A stretch of DNA of 64,000 nucleotides from Sulfurimonas sp. HSL-3221 (GCF_021044585.1 NZ_CP087998.1:558001-622000); one strand, 5' to 3'; positions 24,896 through 35,081 are shown, counted from the first letter of the stretch. The notes: generated from the sequence alone by a model not told the origin. Numbers and translations: made by a program.

Positions 24896-24972
24896 TGGCA
24901 CGCCCGGAGGGATTCGAACCCCCGACTCCTGGTACCGGAAACCAGTGCTCTATCCAGCTGAGCTACGGACGC
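24896..24972 (-). tRNA. tRNA-Arg (CCG anticodon)
   Basis: A 77-nt cloverleaf on the minus strand: acceptor GCGTCCG with CGGGCGT, TA at 8-9, D-arm GCTCAG..., anticodon stem CTGGT/ACCAG with loop TTCCGGT, T-loop TTCGAAT, discriminator G and an encoded CCA. It reads codon CGG. Its 3' end is the attachment site for the adjoining island. Confidence 0.93.
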
Positions 24973-25051
24973 ATTTATAAGTGAAGAGCGAAATTATAGC
25001 CTAGAATCTTTAAGGGAGGTAAAGGGCGCGCAATGGAGGTTGGGCGAATGC

Positions 25052-25690
25052 CTAATCCGCCTTTGAAAAGTGGATGATTTTCCCCTCTTTGGTAATGGTG
25101 ATCCCTGTCCCTTTCTGTTTTTGCCATGCGTTGTGCAGGGCAACGAGGAGGGCAAGATCGGGGCGTTTTTGCGTGATGACCGGCTTGAAAAATTCGGCCT
25201 CCTCGAAGATCTCGGCATGTGTATCCTGCTCAAAGCCCATCGATACCAGCCCCCTTGGGTGAGAAAGCCCGAGTGCCACGGCGATGGAGTGGAGGCTCGC
25301 TTCGTCCTTGCGCTCTATCGCTTCGTCGTAGATACAGTAGGCTTCCAGGGGGTTTTGAAGGTAGCACTGGTAGATGGATGCGAGATCCGCAATATAGAAG
25401 AGATCGTCGGTGAGCTGTTTGTAGGCTTCACCCCGGTCAGCCTCCGGGCCGAAATTCAGTGATGCGATATCACTCCCGGCCTGGTGGAGCAGGGCGCTGC
25501 CGATCACGACGAGCCATTCGGCCATGGAAAGCGTATCGATCTCCGCATCGCGGCCGATAATGATAACAGGCCCGACCCGTTCATTCCGAAACGCGATGCC
25601 CTTTCCCGTGACGTCGATAATAGGCGGGAGCGGATCGACCCCGAAGGCTTTGAGGTGGTCTTCCATAAAGGTTTTGGTTTTTTCGAACAT
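25052..25690 (-). CDS. Conserved-looking hypothetical protein
   Basis: A 212-residue soluble protein starting at MFEKTKTFMED, with GGAG about 12 bases ahead. It has no signal peptide, transmembrane helix or catalytic motif that I recognise. The N-terminal half has small strands with glycine turns (VGPVIIIGRDAE), the middle is helical with several Ala/Tyr-rich helices (YIADLASIYQCYLQNPLEAYCIYDEAIE), and the C-terminus ends in a short beta hairpin. Codon use and GC content match the backbone, so it is not part of the neighbouring island. Confidence 0.6.
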   Translation of the reverse strand: MFEKTKTFMEDHLKAFGVDPLPPIIDVTGKGIAFRNERVGPVIIIGRDAEIDTLSMAEWLVVIGSALLHQAGSDIASLNFGPEADRGEAYKQLTDDLFYIADLASIYQCYLQNPLEAYCIYDEAIERKDEASLHSIAVALGLSHPRGLVSMGFEQDTHAEIFEEAEFFKPVITQKRPDLALLVALHNAWQKQKGTGITITKEGKIIHFSKAD

Positions 25691-25845
25691 CGGGAGAGCT
25701 CCGCGCAATTTTTGCGCTATTGTACCTTCATCATCGCCAAAAAGTGATGAACCGGTAAGGATGGCCAGTAAGGTATCAAGGTCAAAGATGAAAATCGAAG
25801 TGGGCCGCCTTCCCCTTACAGAAAAGAGCGGCCGGGTGTGAAAGG

Positions 25846-26079
25846 TTACGGGGCTAGATTGATTTTAAAGACGCCCTGTGCCTCTTCGGAAGCGCTGATG
25901 AGTTTCCAGCCTATGGTTTCATTACTGTCATCCTTGCTCGCATAGACTTTCCAGCGGTAGATCGCACCGTCTTGCAATGCAGTCGTACCATTGTATTCGA
26001 CCGACGTAACACTGCTGTCCATATCAATTAGTTTCGTCAGGTTTTCATCACTCCTGGAAAACAGTGCAAAATGTTTCAT
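25846..26079 (-). CDS. Small hypothetical protein
   Basis: A 77-residue protein with a strong GGAG ribosome site 7 bases before the ATG. No signal peptide. The predicted strands (SVTSVEYNGTTALQDGAIYRWKVYASKDD) look like part of an immunoglobulin- or fibronectin-like sandwich, but it is too short for a full domain. No family recognised. It stands alone next to a 379-bp gap. Confidence 0.5.
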   Translation of the reverse strand: MKHFALFSRSDENLTKLIDMDSSVTSVEYNGTTALQDGAIYRWKVYASKDDSNETIGWKLISASEEAQGVFKINLAP

Positions 26080-26458
26080 GCTAATGCTCCTTTAATTTTG
26101 GTCGAGGTGAGTCACCGCTTGACAAAGGTGCGTGATGGTTAGCAGATGATCAATTAACTTGTCGGGTTTTAAAGCGATCTTTTTCACTCTGTTTTTTTGA
26201 ACGTTATTTTTGATGAATATCTATAGGGTAAGTGTCGTAAAGTCGGCATTTGCTTTTTGCGGGGAGTGGCGTTGGGATAGAAGAGACAACACCCCGATCA
26301 CAGGTGTTGTCGATCGTCGTTGATTTTCTGAAACGTTGTGAAATAGCTTACCTTAGCTAAATCAAGATCGGTATGACACATGACGTACGTGTTGGATACT
26401 TGGAAAATCGTTTAACAGTAGTAAGAATGTTTGTGTGGATTGTATTCTTGAAAGTAAA
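26080..26458. other. 379-bp gap without a gene, containing a 9-bp hairpin
   Basis: I see no coding region. The left edge holds the leader of the 77-residue gene. In the middle, GACAACACC (26285-26293) and GGTGTTGTC (26303-26311) form a perfect 9-bp stem with a 9-nt loop and no T-run. A TTAGCTAA palindrome lies at about 26353. On the right the gap reaches the 3' end of tRNA-Arg(GCG). Confidence 0.6.
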
Positions 26459-26535
26459 TGGTGCGCCCGGAGCGATTCGAACGCCCGACCGCTGGTACCG
26501 CAAACCAGTGCTCTATCCAGCTGAGCTACGAGCGC
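26459..26535 (-). tRNA. tRNA-Arg (GCG anticodon)
   Basis: A 77-nt cloverleaf on the minus strand: acceptor GCGCTCG with CGGGCGC, D-arm GCTCAG..., anticodon stem CTGGT/ACCAG with loop TTGCGGT, T-loop TTCGAAT, discriminator A, CCA encoded. The anticodon is GCG, not the ACG (read as ICG after deamination) that most bacteria use for CGC/CGT. It shares most of its body with tRNA-Arg(CCG) 1.5 kb away, so the two are probably ancient duplicates. Confidence 0.9.
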
Positions 26536-26592
26536 ACACCAGTTATCCGTTTAAGGAGGCTGAAATTATAGCTGTAAAAGCTTATAGTTTTT

Positions 26593-26919
26593 TTAAAAAT
26601 CCTGCTTCTGAGCCAATTCCGTCAAAAAAGTCTCCATATCGTATTTACTGCGGTATTCCGGCGTCATAATGTGAATAAGAACGTCACCGAGATCGACGAC
26701 GATCCATTCGCCGCTTTCATCCACCTGGTTGAACTGTTCGCCCGGCTTGAGGTCCTTCTTCAGATAGTCCAGAAGGGCGTGGGTATGGCGTTCACCCAGG
26801 GAGGTGGCGATGATGACGTAGTCGACGAAGTAGTCCCGCTCGCGGAGATCGAAGAGTTCGATCGCCTCCGCTTTGTTGCGGTCAAGTACGTCAATAATTT
26901 TCTCTAAGCGTTTTTGCAC
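26593..26919 (-). CDS. rsfS: Ribosomal silencing factor RsfS
   Basis: A 108-residue Iojap/RsfS protein that binds ribosomal protein L14 and blocks subunit joining when nutrients are low. Conserved stretches are DYFVDYVIIATS and GEWIVVDLGDVLIHIMTPEYR. It overlaps the end of nadD by 16 bp; the nadD-rsfS pair is common across bacteria and suggests one transcript. Confidence 0.92.
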   Translation of the reverse strand: MQKRLEKIIDVLDRNKAEAIELFDLRERDYFVDYVIIATSLGERHTHALLDYLKKDLKPGEQFNQVDESGEWIVVDLGDVLIHIMTPEYRSKYDMETFLTELAQKQDF

Positions 26920-27449
26920 TGAATATCCTTGTAATAGTTTTCAATTTCTTCCCGGACGCCGTCGGGGATGAGGTGGGTCTTTTCCAGCGCCCGGAGTTCG
27001 GTCGAGCTGACGTCGACATCGACGTCCAGGCGCAGAAAGTTAGCGGGAACGTGACTGCCCGACCGGCTGGCCACGACCCAGGTGACCATCCGGTTCAATG
27101 CCTCATACTCATGCCACTTCGTCAGCGTATCGATGTTGTCCGCCCCGATGATGAGGAAGATGTCGGGATCGAGCGCTTTGAAATGGCGGACGGTCTCGAT
27201 CGTCGGAACGGGACGCCCCGCTTCGATTTCGAAGGTGCTGACACGGACGCCATCCATAGAGGCAAAAATGCGCTCAAGCCATTTCAGACGCAGTTCCGGC
27301 GGGGCATGCGTGCCGCTTTTAAAAGGGTTGACGTATGCCGGAACGATATAGAGCGTTTCGATCGGCAGGGTCTCCAGTACCCGAGTAACGACGGCGGCAT
27401 GCCCGGCATGGGGAGGATCGAAAGAACCGCCGAAAATCGCTATCGCCAT
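26904..27449 (-). CDS. nadD: Nicotinate-nucleotide adenylyltransferase
   Basis: A 181-residue enzyme joining ATP and nicotinate mononucleotide in NAD synthesis. It opens with [13 protein letters not shown], the nucleotidyltransferase HxGH motif (residues 4-17), and has the conserved [16 protein letters not shown]. The C-terminal ISSTxIR motif appears as VSSTELR. Divergent from pgk, with 80 bp between starts. Confidence 0.93.
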   Translation of the reverse strand: MAIAIFGGSFDPPHAGHAAVVTRVLETLPIETLYIVPAYVNPFKSGTHAPPELRLKWLERIFASMDGVRVSTFEIEAGRPVPTIETVRHFKALDPDIFLIIGADNIDTLTKWHEYEALNRMVTWVVASRSGSHVPANFLRLDVDVDVSSTELRALEKTHLIPDGVREEIENYYKDIQCKNA

Positions 27450-27529
27450 GGCCCCGCTTTTTAACGAAATTATATCTTAGCTTGGGTAAAATCACGCACA
27501 ATCATAACTCTAGTGAAGGACGACACTGC

Positions 27530-28728
27530 ATGGAGCTTCTCAATATCAAAGATCTGGACCTGCAGGACAAAAAAGTATTTATCCGCTGTGATTTCAACGT
27601 GCCGCTGGATTCATTCGGGAATATTTCCGATGACCGCCGTATCCGTTCGGCGATAGCGACGATCAACTACTGCCTGGATAAAGACTGCGCCGTCATCCTT
27701 GCATCGCACATGGGACGTCCGAAGGGCGAGGTCGATCCGAAGTACTCCCTCGAACCGGTACGCCTGCGTCTGCAGCAGCTGCTCAAGCGCAGTGTCGCGC
27801 TGGCAAAGGACGTTGTCGGTGAAGATGCCATTGCCAAAGCAGCCGAACTGCCGCGCCATGAAGTCCTTCTTCTGGAAAACCTCCGTTTTGAAAAGGGCGA
27901 AACGAAAAATGACGACATTCTTGCCGAGAAGCTGGCGGGAATGGCGGATTTCTACGTCAATGATGCCTTCGGCGTCAGCCACCGCGCCCATGCCTCCGTT
28001 GAGGCGATCACCAAACATTTTGATGAGAAGCACAAGGCGGCGGGCTTCCTGCTGCAAAAAGAGATCCGCTTCTTCGGTACGCTGATCAAGCAGCCGGTGC
28101 GTCCCTTCGCGGCGATCGTCGGCGGGAGCAAGGTGTCGGGCAAGCTCGAAGCGCTGATCAACCTGCTGCCGCGCGTCGACAAGATCATCATCGGCGGAGG
28201 GATGGCCTTTACCTTCCTCAAACAGCTCGGTTATGACATTGGAAACTCCCTTGTCGAAGACGACCTGCTCGAAGAGGCGCAGAAGATCATGGACGAGGCA
28301 CGCCGCCGCAAGGTGAAGTTCTATCTGCCGGTCGACGTCGTTGCTGCGCAGACCTTCTCCGCAGATGCCACGAGCAAACTCGTTTCCGCTCAGGAGATCC
28401 CGCAGGGGTGGATGGGCCTCGACATCGGGCCGGCAACAGTCCGTCTCTACCGCGAAGTCCTCAATGACGTTCAGACGGTACTTTGGAACGGCCCGATGGG
28501 CGTTTACGAGATGGAGCGTTTCGCCCGCGGCTCCAGCAAGATCGCCCACTTCGTCGCCGACTCCTACGCAACGACGGTCGTCGGCGGCGGGGATACGGCG
28601 GACTTGGTTCAGCGTATCGGTCTTGACGAAGAGATGACCTTTATCTCCACGGGAGGCGGGGCATCCCTGGAGCTGCTTGAAGGCAAAGTGCTTCCGGGTG
28701 TCAAGCCGCTCGTGATCAAGGAACACGA

Positions 28729-28732
<4 letters not shown>
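27530..28732 (+). CDS. pgk: Phosphoglycerate kinase
   Basis: A 400-residue cytosolic enzyme of glycolysis and gluconeogenesis. It has the substrate-binding RCDFNVPL (about 21-28), [18 protein letters not shown], and the nucleotide-binding [11 protein letters not shown] and GGGDTADL. The start at 27530 follows GAAGGA; an in-frame ATG 16 codons upstream is not supported. The stop codon overlaps the TTG start of tpiA. A TAAAAT -10 lies about 40 bp upstream. Confidence 0.95.
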
Positions 28733-30268
<1,536 letters not shown>

Positions 30269-30280
30269 TCTTTTACCGAG

Positions 30281-30297
30281 GAGAGCGTTAGGCTCTC
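30281..30297 (+). terminator. Probable terminator of the pgk-tpiA-fabI operon
   Basis: GAGAGC and GCTCTC form a 6-bp stem around GTTAG, followed by a T-rich stretch (TTCATCTTATTTAT) 13 bases after the fabI stop. Confidence 0.6.
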
Positions 30298-30346
30298 TTC
30301 ATCTTATTTATAGAAGGTGCCCTCTACGGTGCCAACCCATCCTAAT

Positions 30347-30844
30347 TCATTTTCCTATGACCGGCATTTCATTGAGTTTGTCAGAGTGCAACGGTTTCGT
30401 ACGTCTTTTTTCTTTCTCATCAAGGTAGCGGTCCCATTTGTCATAATAGTATTGTAGTGTGAACCATTTACGGAAATCAGATTCAGAGTCGGCTTCTTCC
30501 TCCGTCTTCTCTTCCGATTCTCCAGCAGTGGTTACTTTTGCCGTAGCATTCGTATCCATCAGAGGAGCCGTATTACCATTGACTTTTTCCGGATCAGTAG
30601 TATTGACCGGCGAGCTCTCCAGTTCGGCAGCCGACTCCGGCTCGGTATCGGACGGCGCAGCTGTCTCGTCCTCTTCTTCATAGGCACGCTGGAGAAAGCC
30701 TTTTTTTTCAGGGTCGATCTTCCCGGAGGGGGTAATGGCATTGAGTTGAGTGTTCTGCGAGGGAGAGCTAGTGTCTATGTCAGTGGCACCTGCCGATACA
30801 TGAAGGATACAACCTGTCAATATAATGGGCACAAAAAGTTTCAT
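30347..30844 (-). CDS. Exported acidic low-complexity hypothetical protein
   Basis: A 165-residue protein starting at MKLFVPIILTG, with a signal peptide (a Cys at residue 12 could also make it a lipoprotein). A long middle region from about 45 to 125 is rich in Glu, Asp, Ser, Thr and Ala and probably disordered. A conserved-looking C-terminal patch (FRKWFTLQYYYDKWDRYL) is aromatic and basic. Function unknown; perhaps an envelope linker or substrate of another system. It diverges from the porin gene. Confidence 0.55.
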   Translation of the reverse strand: MKLFVPIILTGCILHVSAGATDIDTSSPSQNTQLNAITPSGKIDPEKKGFLQRAYEEEDETAAPSDTEPESAAELESSPVNTTDPEKVNGNTAPLMDTNATAKVTTAGESEEKTEEEADSESDFRKWFTLQYYYDKWDRYLDEKEKRRTKPLHSDKLNEMPVIGK

Positions 30845-31015
30845 ACTTGTTACCTTTGAGTTTTCTTGCATAGTATAGTTATATTAAACATAATCGAAGC
30901 TTTGGGAGAATGATAGTCTTTTTTAATATTATCACAAAGCTATCAAGCCCGCTGTACAGGGGCTTTGGGGGGTATGAAAATTTCTTTTGAATTACAGAAT
31001 TTTTTAAGATTTGTG

Positions 31016-31024
31016 TGTTAGAAT
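31016..31024 (+). promoter_or_regulatory. Extended -10 promoter of the porin gene
   Basis: TG, one base, then TAGAAT (31019-31024) forms an extended -10 about 52 bp before the ATG. No -35 at normal spacing is visible, typical of Campylobacterota. Upstream, AAGCCC/GGGCTT around 30945-30965 forms an inverted repeat of unknown role. Confidence 0.5.
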
Positions 31025-31075
31025 GGACGGCGACGAAACTTAAACATAGGTCAAGCTTAACTTGAAGGAGAATGA

Positions 31076-32410
31076 ATGAAGTTAGTCAAAATGAGCCTGG
31101 CAGCAGCTATGCTGATGGGTGTTAGTGCGTTTGCGGTTGACAATGTTAAGATCAGCGGTGACGCTCAGGTTTTCTATAGCACATGGGATGCTGATGGTAA
31201 AGGTTACGATGCGGTTGCATCTGATCCGAGTGGTGCTCTTTTCGATAAAGACTCTTCTGCTGCAGATGCTGCGCTTCACCTGAGCGTTAGTGCTGATCTG
31301 CTGCCGATCGTTTCTGCCGGTGCTACTTATACGGCTATTTCAAGCCTCGGACTCGAAAACAACTTCGTTTCCAACGTTTGGGCAGGTTCTCACACTGCTG
31401 TAGCTGGTAACGGCAATAACTATGGTTCTGCTCTTGGCGGTGCTAAAGTTGAAAACGCTAGCTGGTTCAGCGAAGCATGGGCGGCGATCACACTTGGTCA
31501 CACAACTGCAAAAGTCGGTCGTATGGCACTCGATACTCCGATGGCGTTCACGGAAACTTGGTCTATCGAGCAGAACACCTTTGAAGCGGCAGTTCTTCTT
31601 AACCAAGACCTCCCGGATACAACACTGGTCGCTGCATACGTCGGTAACGGTAACGGTACTGAGTGGTACGGTGACAGCCCGCTCTTCGGCCCTGGTGTAA
31701 ATACAAGTAACGTTTATCAGCTTGGACTGGCAACAGGCGGTGTTGTAAATGCAGATGGTGGTTTTGCAACTTACGGTACAGACGGTGCATACGCATTCGC
31801 TATCGTCAACAACTCGTTCAAGCCGCTGACGGTTCAGGCGTGGTACTATGACGTTACGCGCATGGCACAGGCTTACTGGATCCAGGCTGACCTGAACATG
31901 GAAGGCATCCTGCTCGGCGGTCAGTACAACAGTACAGATACAGGCGACCTTACTACCCTGGATGCGAATACCGTTTATGCTGCAATGCTCGGTTATTCAA
32001 CTGATGCGTTCACAGTCAAAGGCTCTTACTCTTCTGTAAGCGATGACAACGGTATCGTTGGTGCAGGTTTCAATACTGCAACAGATATTCGTTATGCTCA
32101 GTCTAAACTGTACACAGAAGCATGGTGGAACTACGGGTATGTTACTCGCCCGGATACAACTGCTTTCAACGTGACTGCGACAGCTGCACTTAGCGGATTC
32201 GATCTCGGTGCGTTCTATACAAGCACGTCAACCAACAACGACTTCTTCTACGGTGGCGATGTTGACATGAGCGAACTGACTCTCTCTGCAGGTACTACAC
32301 TGCTGGGTGCTCTTGATGCTACACTTGTATACATCAACACAACTGCGGACGACCAAAACAATGGCGACGCTTACAACACTGTTCAGGCTTACCTGACACT
32401 GAACTTCTAA
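31076..32410 (+). CDS. Major outer-membrane porin
   Basis: A 444-residue beta-barrel protein with a signal peptide cleaved after SAFA (about residue 20). Alternating hydrophobic strands run to the C-terminal Phe (QAYLTLNF), the outer-membrane assembly signal. It resembles the Campylobacterota OprD/MOMP-type porins. The gene has unusually uniform codon use (many GCT, GGT, CTG, AAC), has AAGGAG before the start, its own extended -10 and a strong terminator, all signs of high expression. Confidence 0.85.
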   Translation: MKLVKMSLAAAMLMGVSAFAVDNVKISGDAQVFYSTWDADGKGYDAVASDPSGALFDKDSSAADAALHLSVSADLLPIVSAGATYTAISSLGLENNFVSNVWAGSHTAVAGNGNNYGSALGGAKVENASWFSEAWAAITLGHTTAKVGRMALDTPMAFTETWSIEQNTFEAAVLLNQDLPDTTLVAAYVGNGNGTEWYGDSPLFGPGVNTSNVYQLGLATGGVVNADGGFATYGTDGAYAFAIVNNSFKPLTVQAWYYDVTRMAQAYWIQADLNMEGILLGGQYNSTDTGDLTTLDANTVYAAMLGYSTDAFTVKGSYSSVSDDNGIVGAGFNTATDIRYAQSKLYTEAWWNYGYVTRPDTTAFNVTATAALSGFDLGAFYTSTSTNNDFFYGGDVDMSELTLSAGTTLLGALDATLVYINTTADDQNNGDAYNTVQAYLTLNF

Positions 32411-32425
32411 TTCAGGAAGTTCTTC

Positions 32426-32460
32426 TTCCGCCTCCGGGCGGAACCCTTTCTTTTCTTTTT
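32426..32460 (+). terminator. Rho-independent terminator of the porin gene
   Basis: TTCCGCC (32426-32432) and GGCGGAA (32437-32443) form a perfect 7-bp stem with a 4-nt loop, followed by CCC and a T-rich tract. Confidence 0.85.
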
Positions 32461-32504
32461 TCTTTTCCCGCTATAATTTTTCAACCCAACAAAAAGTACA
32501 CGCT

Positions 32505-33467
32505 TTGAACCTACTCTTGCGCAAAGCAGGTTACCTGCTGCTGATGCTCCTGCTCATTACGATCATCTCTTTTTTGGCCATCCATGCTGCTCCCAACAGT
32601 TTTCTAAGCGGCGGTGAACTCAACCCGAACATGTCCGCAGAGGCTATCGATCGCCTCAAAGCCGTTTATGGACTTGATAAGCCGCTCTGGCAGCAGTATG
32701 CGGACTGGATCGTCAACATGACGCAGCTCGATTTCGGCATCTCCTTTGTCAGCGGGCAGGACGTGACCGCCGAGATCATGAAGCGTCTTCCGATCACACT
32801 GGGGATCAATATCGTCTCCTTGCTGCTCGTCTTCGCCCTGTCGCTCTGGATGGGCATCAAGGCGGCGATGCGTTTCGAGCAGAAAGCCGACCACGCCATC
32901 CGGCAGCTTTCTTTGGTCTCGTTCGCGATGCCATCGTTCTACCTGGCGCTGCTGATGATCCTGCTCTTCAGCGTCGAGCTGGAGTGGCTGCCGATCACGG
33001 GACTGCACAGCATCGGCGGACCGGAAGAGGGGGTGGCCTACTGGCTTGATACGGCGTGGCACCTGATCCTCCCCGTATTCGTCATGGTCTTCCTGGCCCT
33101 GGGATCTATGACGGTCTACGTCCGCTCTCTGACGCTGGAGATCCTCAAAAGCGACTACTACTTCTTCGCAAAGGCAAGAGACCTGCCGGAACGGACGCTC
33201 TTCCGGCGTTACATTTTGCCGAACCTGATGCCACCCGTCATTACGCTTTTGGGGCTCTCATTGCCCGGGCTCATCGGTGGTAGTGTTATTCTGGAGCAGA
33301 TCTTCGGGATCGAGGGGATGGGACAGCTCTTCTACTTGAGCGCACTTAGCCGGGACTATCCCGTTATTATGGGGATTCTGATGATCACGGCGTTTCTGAC
33401 GCTGCTGGGGAACATGCTGGCGGATATGCTCCTGCTGAAGCTGAACCCCTACGCGAAGCGGGGGTAA
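32505..33467 (+). CDS. DppB/OppB-like ABC transporter permease
   Basis: A 320-residue inner-membrane permease with about six helices. It carries the family's N-terminal signature (YGLDKPLWQQYADWI) and the EAA loop near ARDLPERTLFRRYILPN. The start is TTG at 32505; no better start is seen. Such permeases import peptides, nickel or other small solutes. The usual partners (second permease, ATPases, binding protein) are absent: the gene is followed by a dispersed repeat and then convergent nusA. It may work with subunits encoded elsewhere. Confidence 0.85.
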   Translation: MNLLLRKAGYLLLMLLLITIISFLAIHAAPNSFLSGGELNPNMSAEAIDRLKAVYGLDKPLWQQYADWIVNMTQLDFGISFVSGQDVTAEIMKRLPITLGINIVSLLLVFALSLWMGIKAAMRFEQKADHAIRQLSLVSFAMPSFYLALLMILLFSVELEWLPITGLHSIGGPEEGVAYWLDTAWHLILPVFVMVFLALGSMTVYVRSLTLEILKSDYYFFAKARDLPERTLFRRYILPNLMPPVITLLGLSLPGLIGGSVILEQIFGIEGMGQLFYLSALSRDYPVIMGILMITAFLTLLGNMLADMLLLKLNPYAKRG

Positions 33468-33787
33468 GCGTGATGGTTGCGCCGAATGAGCGTTGTGAGC
33501 TTCGGCGCGCTGAAGCGCATTAAGTCAAATTGCATTTGTCATTGAGCGTTCATTGAAAGCCATCCCGGAGGCACAAAGCCGGGAGGGATGAGCGATTCGC
33601 GAAACGACGATTTTTGTGCTACTTTTTTTAAAAAAGTGGCAAGGGTTTGTGTCTGGAGATCGGAGTTAACGGCGTCGAAGGCTTGTAGCAGTGAATGATT
33701 GACGGTCTGAGGGTTACGCTGATATTAAATTGGTAGTAAATACGCTGTAAAGGATGTTATATCGTCGGTCGACAGGCACGAAGTGCC
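33468..33787. other. 320-bp convergent intergenic region
   Basis: No gene found. The left half is copy 2 of the dispersed structured repeat. The rest is AT-rich with no clear terminator for the permease gene, and ends at the nusA stop. Confidence 0.65.
33479..33644 (+). repeat. Dispersed structured repeat, copy 2
   Basis: Same order of blocks as copy 1 at 11114-11280: the GAGCTTCGGCG...GAAGCGCATTAAG hairpin, then a nearly identical 100-bp stretch with the CCCGG/CCGGG hairpin, the GATTCGCGAAACGACG segment, and the ACTTTTTTTAAAAAAGT palindrome. The first third differs more between copies. Both copies have the same orientation and lie next to the 3' end of a minus-strand gene. Confidence 0.8.
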
Positions 33788-34933
33788 TTATTCGCCGAAC
33801 AGCGCTTCAAGGGAGGAGAGGTCCTCTTTTTTCTCTTCGGCAGGCATACCTTCTTCGGTGGTGGTCCCACCCTGCTCGACGAGCTCGATGGCGTAGCCGG
33901 TGAGCATGGAGGCCAGGCGGATGTTGATACCGCTTTTGCCGATCGCTTTGGATTTCTGGTCGCTCGGCAGGGTGACGATGGCTTTTGCTTCGCTCTCTTC
34001 ATCCTCCGGGTCGCCTTCGATCGTAACGGAGCTGATGATCGCCGGGCTCATCGCACGGGCGATAAAGAGTTCAGGAACGGAGGTGTATTCGACACAGTCG
34101 ATGTTTTCCCCCAGCAGTTCGTCACTGACGGCGTTGATACGAACCCCTTTGACACCGACGGTCGCGCCGACCGGGTCAACCTGTGGGTGGGTCGAGAGCA
34201 GGGCGATCTTGGCACGTTCGCCCGGGATACGTGCGCACTTTTCGACGATGACGAGCTTGTCGTTGATCTCGGGTACTTCGAGGCGGAGCAGCTCTTCGAG
34301 GAATTTCGGAGAGGTGCGCGACAGCTCGATGGAGATGCCGTTCACTTTGTCGATATTGACGCGGCGGACAACGGCATTGACGACGTCGCCGACTTTGAAG
34401 TGCTCGCCCTTGATACGGCTCTTCATCGGAAGAACGGCCTTCACCTCTTCCATTTCGATGTAGGTGTTTTGCTTGCCGTCAACGCGGGTAACGCGTCCGG
34501 AGACAATGGTGCCGATCTTCTCTTTGTACTTGTTGTACAGCTCGTTCTCGACCATGCGCTGGATATGGAACTCGATTTCGCGGAACAGTGTTGCGGCCGC
34601 GGTACGGCCGTGGGATTCGATGTCGTGCTCGATCTGGAACTCGTCGCCGACTTCGACGTCGGGGTCGACCTCGGCTTTGGCACGGGTCAGCCCGATGTAG
34701 GCGGCGGCCTCTTCGCCTTCAAGGCGTTCGTCGTCATCTTCCACAACGGTAATGGTCTGGTAGACGCGGATGCTTTTTGTCTCAGGATCGATTTCCGCAT
34801 CATAGGCGAACTCCGGGTTGACCAGGCGCTTGGCCGTCTGGATAAATGCCGCTTTGACCGCCTCTTTCACGTTTTCGGAGGAGAGCCCTTTTTCGTGTGC
34901 GATCGATTCAATAATGTCCAGAATATTTTCCAT
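33788..34933 (-). CDS. nusA: Transcription elongation/termination factor NusA
   Basis: A 381-residue RNA-polymerase-binding protein: N-terminal domain (about 1-125), S1 domain with GTIVSGRVTRVDG near 140-152, and two KH domains (GATVGVKGVRI and the KAIGKSGINIR region). It lacks the C-terminal acidic repeats of E. coli NusA, as usual in this phylum. It stands alone, not in the rimP-nusA-infB operon typical of other bacteria. Confidence 0.94.
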   Translation of the reverse strand: MENILDIIESIAHEKGLSSENVKEAVKAAFIQTAKRLVNPEFAYDAEIDPETKSIRVYQTITVVEDDDERLEGEEAAAYIGLTRAKAEVDPDVEVGDEFQIEHDIESHGRTAAATLFREIEFHIQRMVENELYNKYKEKIGTIVSGRVTRVDGKQNTYIEMEEVKAVLPMKSRIKGEHFKVGDVVNAVVRRVNIDKVNGISIELSRTSPKFLEELLRLEVPEINDKLVIVEKCARIPGERAKIALLSTHPQVDPVGATVGVKGVRINAVSDELLGENIDCVEYTSVPELFIARAMSPAIISSVTIEGDPEDEESEAKAIVTLPSDQKSKAIGKSGINIRLASMLTGYAIELVEQGGTTTEEGMPAEEKKEDLSSLEALFGE

Positions 34934-35075
34934 AACTATCCCTGTGTGTATTCGCTAGTCGTTCCATAAAAAAATGAGGTGTGATTGTTTTTTATAGAAG
35001 GGTAGTATTATACCCAAAAAACACTAAAGTTGCCACTAAGCATACAACTTAATGCATGCTTAATCAAACGCGGGC

Positions 35076-35081
35076 TATAAT
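35076..35081 (+). promoter_or_regulatory. -10 element for the HP0268-miaB operon
   Basis: TATAAT within GGGCTATAATCGCG, 42 bp before the next gene's start in the divergent gap from nusA. Confidence 0.5.

Larger units (their letters stand above)
22188..24910 (-). mobile_element. tRNA-Arg-bounded genomic island without integrase
   Basis: About 2.7 kb lies between the 3' end of tRNA-Arg(CCG) and a direct repeat of that end. Inside are two AT-rich minus-strand genes, unlike the GC-rich neighbours. Integration at a tRNA 3' end, leaving a partial tRNA copy at the far side, is the classic trace of a tyrosine-recombinase-mobilised element. No integrase is left, so the island is a remnant, a satellite, or was mobilised in trans. 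Confidence 0.65.

Noticed and set aside
24896-24910. TGGCAC as a sigma54 -24 element
   Set aside because: It is the complement of the tRNA CCA end and acceptor stem, with no TTGC at the right distance.
33479-33644. Insertion sequence or transposon
   Set aside because: The repeat is short, has no transposase, and I could not see target-site duplications or clear terminal inverted repeats.
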